A stretch of DNA of 64,000 bases from a virus. Positions within the stretch are counted from its first letter, which is position 1. Every line of letters starts with the position of its first letter. Position numbers and translations under genes: made by a program. The DNA is taken from the IMG/VR virus record IMGVR_UViG_3300009514_000001, positions 158,006 through 222,005 of that record. One strand, 5' to 3'. Under the pieces are notes generated by a model that was given only the letters and a program-made list of their open reading frames with translations, searched no databases and was not told the origin of the DNA. This document shows, piece after piece, positions 58,462 to 64,000 of the stretch.

Positions 58462-59154
58462 TTAGACCTTCGTCAGCGAGAACGAAGCCGAGAACTCGAC
58501 TGGGTTGCCGCTTGCGGAAGCCAGGAACACCTCGATGACACTTCCGTCGTCGATGGGGAAACTATCCCCCGCCGGAATCGAAGCCATCAGTTGACCTTCG
58601 CCGAAAGAGACGAGCAGGGCATCGGCCCCATCGAGGTTCTTGATCTCGCCGCTGGACGAGTACAGAGGAAGCCCAAAAGACAGCGATCCGAGGGGTGGGT
58701 AATCGCCCGGTGTGGCAGTGAGTCCCGGAGCAGTCCCGTAAAGACTGATGGTCGAGTTCTGGACACCGAAGTAGTCCGCCGGAGGAATGATCAGAATTTG
58801 GCCCGGAGGAAGATACCCTCCCAGGGCCAGGTCGAAGTCCTCAACCCGCAGGAACAACATCTCCTTGTCCGTCGGCAGGCTGGCGCTCAGAGGTGTGAAC
58901 TCATCCGGGTCCAGGGCGATGCGGGTGTACCCTCGAATGGCCTCCCCCATCGTCCTGTTACGGCCACTGACGTGGAGACCCGGGGAACGAGTCTGGATGC
59001 CCGACTGGGCTTCCATCATGGCCACCGTGCCCACAAAAGCCCCGTCGAGGGTCTTGTGGCCACGGAGGCGGTACTTGGACACGCCAGCCTTGACCGGGAT
59101 GGACAGCTCCACCACGTTCACCTTGCGGTCCAGGATATTGGGGGTTGCGCTCAC
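58462..59154 (-). CDS. Virion structural protein (230 aa)
   Basis: GTG 59154 overlaps the TGA of the upstream zinc-ribbon gene (GTGA). The product is strand-rich (IGVQNSTISLYG-like turns, GQILIIPPADYFG). Likely a virion component; no motif that defines a function. Confidence 0.5.
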   Translation of the reverse strand: MSATPNILDRKVNVVELSIPVKAGVSKYRLRGHKTLDGAFVGTVAMMEAQSGIQTRSPGLHVSGRNRTMGEAIRGYTRIALDPDEFTPLSASLPTDKEMLFLRVEDFDLALGGYLPPGQILIIPPADYFGVQNSTISLYGTAPGLTATPGDYPPLGSLSFGLPLYSSSGEIKNLDGADALLVSFGEGQLMASIPAGDSFPIDDGSVIEVFLASASGNPVEFSASFSLTKV

Positions 59155-59546
59155 TTGGAAGCCTCCTCAGCCTGTACGAGAGGGGTGTAGCTCAAACTGT
59201 CCTTGCCCTGGTCTCTGGCGAGCTTCTGGGCATCCTTCCAGCTCTCTGTACGCTCCCCTCCGACGTTGGGCATCAAACCGGCGACAGGGGACTCTCGCTT
59301 GCGTTCTTTCTGACGCTTGGAGAGCCGATTCTGCCGAGCCTTCATCTGGGTGTTGATGCGATTGGCCTTACCAGGCCAGGAGTCCCCTTGCAGTACGAAG
59401 TTGCACGTCGTGATGACCCTTCGGGTGCCGGAACCACACTCAGGGCAGTCCTGGTCCTTGCTCTTCCTGTACTCGCTGATGGTCATCGAACACTCGAAGT
59501 AGGCCTCGCAGTCCTCATTGTTGCACTTGTATTCATAGGTCGGCAC
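59151..59546 (-). CDS. FmdB-like zinc-ribbon protein (131 aa)
   Basis: GTG 59546 follows GGAGGAAGGGAC. The start MPTYEYKCNNEDCEAYFEC and CPECGSGTRRVITTCNFVLQ, about 25 residues later, form the zinc ribbon of FmdB-type proteins; the rest is basic and helical. Its role in the virion block is unknown, perhaps as an assembly or regulatory factor. The gene overlaps both neighbours. Confidence 0.75.
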   Translation of the reverse strand: MPTYEYKCNNEDCEAYFECSMTISEYRKSKDQDCPECGSGTRRVITTCNFVLQGDSWPGKANRINTQMKARQNRLSKRQKERKRESPVAGLMPNVGGERTESWKDAQKLARDQGKDSLSYTPLVQAEEASK

Positions 59547-60387
59547 GTCCCTTCCTCCTCATGTATTGCTCTGCTACCGACGCGGCCACCTCGTGTTGAC
59601 CGACGTACGTCACAGTCAACCTACCGCGCTCGGCTGCTCGGAGGGCGACGTCTAGTAGGTTTGGACCGGGGCTGGCCCTCTTGGTTGTCCCGGGGACTCG
59701 GTAGTCCTTGAGCACCTGGAACACCGCATAGGCGTGCTTGCACACGGGCTTGACGTGGTCTGGGTCCCGGATGCCAGGGAACGTCGCGGTGCCCCTGGGA
59801 GACTTGTAGAGATAGTCCTCCTCCTGCCCCCAGTGCTCTGGGCCTTGCCATCGCCAGAAAGGACAGGAGCAGGTCAGATGGACGTCAGCCGAGGTCGCCT
59901 TCGTCACCCGTCGTGTCGAGACCACCTTCACCTTGACGTCCCACTTGCCGACCTTGAAGGTCCACATGCGGTTCCTCGGGTCGACCCTGACGAGCTTGGG
60001 CTTGTACCCCCTGGACCGCTGAACGACGGCCGGGTCAACGCCAGACTCGATGTCGGCAAGGGTCGCCCCAGAGCGGAGACTCCGGTTGCCGAGACCAGGG
60101 CTGCGGTCGGCCTTGTTCTGGTACTCGAACTCGCCCCCGACTTCGGGGATGACCTTCGCCGAACCCCCGGCGTTGTCGACCTGGCCGACATCGAGCTTGG
60201 TACTCGGATGGCTAGGGTTACTCGGCCCGTTGATGGCCGGGCGGCGTGCCGACGGGTTCACCGTGTTGGACGTGCCGTCATATTGGATGGTCGGGGTGTT
60301 CTGCCCCCGGGGAGTGCCCTTGGACGTGTCCTGCCCCCAGTTCTGGTGGTTGCGAGAGGCGGGCTCTTCCTTGCGGTAGAAACTCAT
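59533..60387 (-). CDS. SWIM zinc-finger protein of the virion block (284 aa)
   Basis: ATG 60387 overlaps the TGA of the upstream gene (ATGA). Residues 1-125 are polar and probably disordered. Near 170-220 stands a SWIM-type finger, CSCPFWRWQGPEHWGQEEDY then CKHAYAV, with the CxC...CxH pattern. Such fingers bind DNA or proteins. The CPFWRWQGPEHW signature is, to my knowledge, common in phage structural gene clusters. Confidence 0.7.
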   Translation of the reverse strand: MSFYRKEEPASRNHQNWGQDTSKGTPRGQNTPTIQYDGTSNTVNPSARRPAINGPSNPSHPSTKLDVGQVDNAGGSAKVIPEVGGEFEYQNKADRSPGLGNRSLRSGATLADIESGVDPAVVQRSRGYKPKLVRVDPRNRMWTFKVGKWDVKVKVVSTRRVTKATSADVHLTCSCPFWRWQGPEHWGQEEDYLYKSPRGTATFPGIRDPDHVKPVCKHAYAVFQVLKDYRVPGTTKRASPGPNLLDVALRAAERGRLTVTYVGQHEVAASVAEQYMRRKGRADL

Positions 60388-61010
60388 CCCAGAACCCTCC
60401 CGACGGCCTTCTGCACTGCGTCCCAGGCAGCTCTCTTGGCATCGTTGCCGGTGCTGTTAGAGGTCTCATCAGTCCGGCGGGTGAGGAGGGGCGTGTTCTT
60501 ATAGGGGACGCCGTACTGTTCCCCCGGGAGGGAAGGCATTCTCACCCTGGGGATGCCGCCGCCTCCGGGAGGGGTGTTGTAGTGCATATTGTTCGGACCG
60601 TGGGTCGCCTGGTCTGGGCCCTTCTCCGACTTCTGTGGGAGAGCCCTCTCAGGGGTTCTGTCGTCGTCATGCGTACGCTCATCCTTGCGGACCACCGTCC
60701 GGTACCCAGAGAGGTCCTCGACGGGCTTAGAGTAAGCCTTGCGGACAGCCTCGTTGACCGCTTCCCGAACTTCCCGGGCCAGGGACGCCTGGCGGGCCTC
60801 GGAGACGCTTTGAGTCAAAGACGCAATGGCGGGGGCGACTGCGGAGATGACGTCACCGGCCTCTTCGTAGAAGTGGCTGCTATAAGCAGACGTGTTGATG
60901 AGGTCCAGGCCACGTTTGGCCAGGCCCGCCACCCTCTGCGCGTCTCGTTCGACGGCGTCGAGAGCTTCAACGACACCCGAAGAGGGGTCTGCTTTTTCAG
61001 GATTCAACAC
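60384..61010 (-). CDS. Structural or assembly protein (208 aa)
   Basis: GTG 61010 has GGAG upstream. Residues 1-100 are helical (ALDAVERDAQRVAGLAKRGL), residues 110-170 polar and proline-rich, with a last helix (AKRAAWDAVQKAVGRVLG). It is the first gene after the TnpB element, whose insertion lies just before its start and may disturb its expression. Confidence 0.5.
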   Translation of the reverse strand: MLNPEKADPSSGVVEALDAVERDAQRVAGLAKRGLDLINTSAYSSHFYEEAGDVISAVAPAIASLTQSVSEARQASLAREVREAVNEAVRKAYSKPVEDLSGYRTVVRKDERTHDDDRTPERALPQKSEKGPDQATHGPNNMHYNTPPGGGGIPRVRMPSLPGEQYGVPYKNTPLLTRRTDETSNSTGNDAKRAAWDAVQKAVGRVLG

Positions 61011-61011
61011 A

Positions 61012-62373
61012 ACACCGTTCTCCGAAACTTATGAAAATCTAGGTACACCTTGACTCCTGTTCGGTTCCTGCTTCATCGAGGCCGCCACCAGGAGACTAAC
61101 ATCCCCCGCCGGTCTTACGTCCTCTCCACAGACTGACACCGGGGAACTCCCGGCCAACTGTTTCAAATTGATTGCGGCGTTCAGGTCTCGGCCAACACGG
61201 AGGCCACATTCGCCACACTGATACACGCGGTCCGACAAACTCAAGTCAGACTTTACTTTCCCGCATCCGGAACACGTCTTCGAACTAGGAAACCACCGGT
61301 CCGCCTCGATGACCTCAACTCCGGCCCACTCGGCCTTGTAGGCCAACTGTCGTAGGAACTCGGATAACGAGGCATCCGACAACGCTCTGGAGAGACGCCG
61401 GTTCTTCAGCATCCCAGAAACGTTGAGCGTCTCGACCACCAGGACATCAGCACTCTCTACGATCTCACTGGTCGCCTTGTGCAATGCATCCTTGCGGAGG
61501 CACGACACCCGATAGTAGAGACGAGCTACTCTGGCTCGGGCTTTCGCTCTGTTCCTGCTGCCTTTCTGTTTTCTGGCTAGTGCCTTCTGAGCCCGCCGCA
61601 AACGGCGCTGGCACCGGGCCAGGGCACGAGGGTTCTCGAATACCTGTCCGTCACTCGTTACCGCAAGAGACTTGATTCCGACATCCACCCCAACCACTTT
61701 GGTTCTCGGTCGCTGGGGCATTGTCAGAACGGTCTGCTTGACAGATAGAGAAACGAACCACCTACCGGCTCTACAAGAGACAGTGGCCGACAGGATTTTC
61801 ACGTCTTCCCTCTCGGGTCCCGGAAGATATCCAACCTCTTTCAGTCGAATCCATCCGAGCCTCGGGAGCTTGATGCTACGACCATCTTCGGAGGTCTTGA
61901 TGGACCCGGTCAGACGGAACTTGAGAGGGCTCCGATGACGGCTCTTGAATCTCGGGAACCCTTTCCTCTTCGCTCCCTTCTTACAGCGCCGGAAGAATCC
62001 TCTGAAGGCCCTATCAAGGTCTCTCAGAGCTTCCTGAGGAGCACACTTGGACACGCCATACATCCAAGGAACGCCACCTTCTTCGGGGTCGGTCCTCTTG
62101 AGCTTGTTCAGCTCCCGATGGAGTTCGATGTTGTTCGGGGACTTCCCGGTGCTCTTGTAGGTCTCTATCTTCTGTTGGAGCCCCCAGTTGTAGGCCCAAC
62201 GAGCCGCTCCCGCATGGCACCGAAGTGCCGTGCGCTGGCGGTTGTTCGGGTCCAACTCGACCCGATATGCTCGTTGGACGACGGACATGGCTACTCGTTC
62301 CTCTTTTGGATTGAGGGGACCGGTGGGCCCAGAACCCCCGGGTAGGTCCAGAGCACCTACCAGGGGGTGTTCA
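61012..62373 (-). mobile_element. Solitary TnpB element (IS200/IS605 group), ends approximate
   Basis: The element holds TnpB and no TnpA. On the minus strand TTGAT (62378-62374), the same as the insertion target used by ISDra2, is directly followed by TGAACACCCCC and a short palindrome GGTAGG...CCTACC (62341-62361), as expected at the left end. The right end must lie between the TnpB stop at 61029 and the next gene start at 61010. The omega RNA probably overlaps the last TnpB codons. The exact ends are inferred. Confidence 0.6.
61029..62288 (-). CDS. tnpB: TnpB RNA-guided nuclease
   Basis: I choose ATG 62288 (MSVVQRAYRVELDPNN), which matches the usual TnpB start; the longer frame opens at the TTG of the target site. 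The 419-residue protein has the N-terminal helical domain (HAGAARWAYNWGLQQKIETY), then the RuvC parts: D in VVGVDVGIKSLAV, E in DVLVVETLNVSGM and the final D in GRDLNAAINLKQL. The CSGCG...CGECG zinc finger lies between the last two. All catalytic residues are present, so it may cut DNA next to a TTGAT-type motif using an omega RNA made from the element's 3' end. Confidence 0.93.
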   Translation of the reverse strand: MSVVQRAYRVELDPNNRQRTALRCHAGAARWAYNWGLQQKIETYKSTGKSPNNIELHRELNKLKRTDPEEGGVPWMYGVSKCAPQEALRDLDRAFRGFFRRCKKGAKRKGFPRFKSRHRSPLKFRLTGSIKTSEDGRSIKLPRLGWIRLKEVGYLPGPEREDVKILSATVSCRAGRWFVSLSVKQTVLTMPQRPRTKVVGVDVGIKSLAVTSDGQVFENPRALARCQRRLRRAQKALARKQKGSRNRAKARARVARLYYRVSCLRKDALHKATSEIVESADVLVVETLNVSGMLKNRRLSRALSDASLSEFLRQLAYKAEWAGVEVIEADRWFPSSKTCSGCGKVKSDLSLSDRVYQCGECGLRVGRDLNAAINLKQLAGSSPVSVCGEDVRPAGDVSLLVAASMKQEPNRSQGVPRFS

Positions 62374-62398
62374 ATCAAACGAGTATCGTCTCGGGACC

Positions 62399-63763
62399 TT
62401 AGTTAGAGAGGCTCTCGGCATGAGACCGCAGACGCTTGGCCACCGCATCGATCTCGATGTCAGCGATGCCGAGGAGCGTCGCCTTGTCGGTGCCGTACAG
62501 CTCCTTGGCTCGTTTCACCCGTGCAGCCCACTTGCCAGACTTCCGGTCCCATTCGATGGTGGTCCCGCTGCCTGTCATGATGGTACTGAGGAAAGTCTCC
62601 TCATACTCCCCCGTGGTGTCGATGTCCTCCTGAGTGGGTTCGACATCGAGGTCGACATCGAGGTCGCTCCGCTCCTCTACGGAGGAACTGAGATGAGAGG
62701 TGATGACCTCCTTATGTTTCTGGTAGGTCACCTCCATCTTCTGTCGCTCCAGCTCCAGGCGAGCCTGGGTCAGGGCTTCGATCTGAGCCCGGTCGGCGTC
62801 GGTCAGCTCGGGGACCTTGTCCTTCTCGGCCTCCCACTTTTCGTGGGCCAGGTCACGCTTGGTCTGCCACAGGTCCGTGAGAGCCTTGGCCACCTCGGGG
62901 TGCATACCCCCGGTGTTGGGCTTCGGTTCGCCGAATACGAACCCTCCGCTCTGGGCAACGGCATCTGCGTGATCTTGCGTCGGCTTCGGAACTGGACGAC
63001 CTCCTGTGGGGTCCCCTCGGTAGCCGTACTTCTTGGCCACCTCCGCTCCTTCCATTCGCCTCTGCTCCGCCGCTGCCTCCGCCTGAGCGGCGGCGGCAGC
63101 TCGCTGAGACTGGACCTCAGCGATGACCTGACGGTCCTCGGGGGTCAGGTACCGGTCATCGGAACCCTGCCCCTTGAGATCCTCCCGAATCTGTGCGTCA
63201 ACAGGACGACGAAGGATGCGACTGACCTGGTTGGATGTCGCCTGGGCTGATCCCACAACGGGACGGGAATGGGTAGGGTTGCCAATCTTGGCGACCTCGA
63301 CCCCATGGTCCACTGTAACGATGGGAGTGCGGTCCTGTGGGCTGTTCGGGTCCAGGACCAGATTCGACTGGCCGGATGCGACACCCTGTCGAATGGTCTG
63401 GTAGGAGCCGACCACCCGTTGGGTGTCGGACATCGTGACCCGGCCCACCTGAGTCGGCTGGGTGTCCTTCGTGGTATCCGCTGGCGTCATCATGATGCCG
63501 GCAGGACGAGCCACATACCCGGACTCTGTATCTGCTGCGTCGACGAGCCACCCATTGTTGATGGCACCCCGGACGGAAGGGACGTTGAATTCCCCTCCAT
63601 CCGAGAGCCGAAGGGTGTATCCGTCGAATTCGATGATGTCGTCTTCCCAGATATCTCCCTTGGTGGGGCCCAGGTGGACTTTCCGCGTTGCGCGGTAGGG
63701 CTTGAAGGTCCCGCGCATATACGTGGGGCCTCCCCGTCCTGACGGTTGCCGTGGCATTGTCAT
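62399..63763 (-). CDS. Virion structural protein (454 aa)
   Basis: ATG 63763 follows AGGAGAGAGC. Residues 25-90 form a small beta domain (HLGPTKGDIWEDDIIEFDGY, GGEFNVPSVRGAINNGWLV). Residues 170-330 are polar, Ala/Gln/Glu-rich, helical and probably part of a core or scaffold (QSQRAAAAAQAEAAAEQRRM). The C-terminal part is helical with VKRAKELYGTDKATLLGI. Position suggests a head-related structural gene. No catalytic motif. Confidence 0.55.
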   Translation of the reverse strand: MTMPRQPSGRGGPTYMRGTFKPYRATRKVHLGPTKGDIWEDDIIEFDGYTLRLSDGGEFNVPSVRGAINNGWLVDAADTESGYVARPAGIMMTPADTTKDTQPTQVGRVTMSDTQRVVGSYQTIRQGVASGQSNLVLDPNSPQDRTPIVTVDHGVEVAKIGNPTHSRPVVGSAQATSNQVSRILRRPVDAQIREDLKGQGSDDRYLTPEDRQVIAEVQSQRAAAAAQAEAAAEQRRMEGAEVAKKYGYRGDPTGGRPVPKPTQDHADAVAQSGGFVFGEPKPNTGGMHPEVAKALTDLWQTKRDLAHEKWEAEKDKVPELTDADRAQIEALTQARLELERQKMEVTYQKHKEVITSHLSSSVEERSDLDVDLDVEPTQEDIDTTGEYEETFLSTIMTGSGTTIEWDRKSGKWAARVKRAKELYGTDKATLLGIADIEIDAVAKRLRSHAESLSN

Positions 63764-64000
63764 GTCTGCTCTCTCCTGTCTCGGGTCTTGCTAGAAACCC
63801 ACCCCGAGGGTCTCAAGGGAGACACACTACCACACCAAACCAAAACCCGAGCAACGGGAGATCAACCGTTCTTCAAAACCTAGGCAAAGCTAGGTATCGA
63901 ATTTGAAGCTGTGCCAGTCCGACCTGACGGAGGTACCCTGGTAGTAAGCTCCCGGCCCAACGGTGAGGGCGCGTAAGGCGGCGCAAGCCGCTGGACGACT
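63764..64000. other. Non-coding leader with RNA-like hairpins
   Basis: No gene is seen in these 237 bases. On the minus strand ACCTAG CTTTGC CTAGGT followed by TTTTGAAG (63878-63899) could be a weak terminator before the structural operon. On the plus strand GCGGC-GCAA-GCCGC near 63977-63990 is a stem closed by a GNRA loop, and other GC-rich stems occur between 63935 and 63975. It may be the edge of a structured RNA lying mainly outside the window. Confidence 0.3.

Noticed and set aside
63940-63975. ACCCTGGTAGT string resembling part of 16S rRNA
   Set aside because: Only about eleven bases match and the neighbouring sequence does not fit rRNA.
1-64000. CRISPR arrays, tRNA or rRNA genes
   Set aside because: No regularly spaced repeats and no convincing cloverleaf were seen by eye; a tRNA scan was not possible.

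Overview
This window looks like the virion-structure region of a large tailed bacteriophage with a contractile tail (myovirus type). No portal, terminase or major capsid gene was recognised, so only part of a larger genome is present. The DNA is GC-rich and almost all genes lie tightly packed on the minus strand, with ATGA, TAATG or GTGA start/stop overlaps and Shine-Dalgarno sites. Transcription therefore runs from high to low coordinates. Two small plus-strand groups are embedded in it: thymidylate synthase plus a small lipoprotein (37.65-39.42 kb), and two further lipoproteins (41.9-43.4 kb). Lipobox signal peptides suggest a bacterial host that lipidates exported proteins, probably Gram-negative. 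I cannot name the host.

Layout in the direction of transcription. 63.8-48.5 kb: virion and fibre/decoration-like proteins, an FmdB-type zinc ribbon protein, a SWIM zinc-finger protein and a solitary TnpB element. 48.5-44.8 kb: one structural gene broken into three pieces by two split inteins, each break holding a free-standing endonuclease gene. 44.7-36.5 kb: small zinc-ribbon genes, an Ntn-hydrolase-like protein, basic structural proteins, the plus-strand groups and a coiled-coil membrane protein. 36.5-28.1 kb: head/neck-like structural proteins, an actin-like ATPase carrying an intein, and a frameshifted endonuclease gene. 28.0-23.1 kb: a very large tail sheath gene. 23-17.4 kb: accessory and regulatory genes, including a free-standing class II aminoacyl-tRNA-synthetase-like or asparagine-synthetase-like enzyme. 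17.4-1 kb: tail tube gene (interrupted by a group I intron with a LAGLIDADG endonuclease gene), two probable tail assembly genes, tape measure, and baseplate proteins including a spike-like protein that runs off the left edge.

The most striking feature is the load of intervening elements: one group I intron, one complete intein, two split inteins in one gene, one in-frame HNH/NUMOD insertion inside thymidylate synthase, one frameshifted homing endonuclease gene and one TnpB element. The best candidate for something new is the doubly fractured gene at 44,798-48,519. Its mature product should need two protein trans-splicing reactions joining three separately translated polypeptides. Several genes were found only by reading the sequence: the partial spike gene at 1-1197, an FmdB-like gene with an apparent ATT start, a 17-residue zinc-knuckle protein, and a zinc-ribbon gene carrying an in-frame amber codon.
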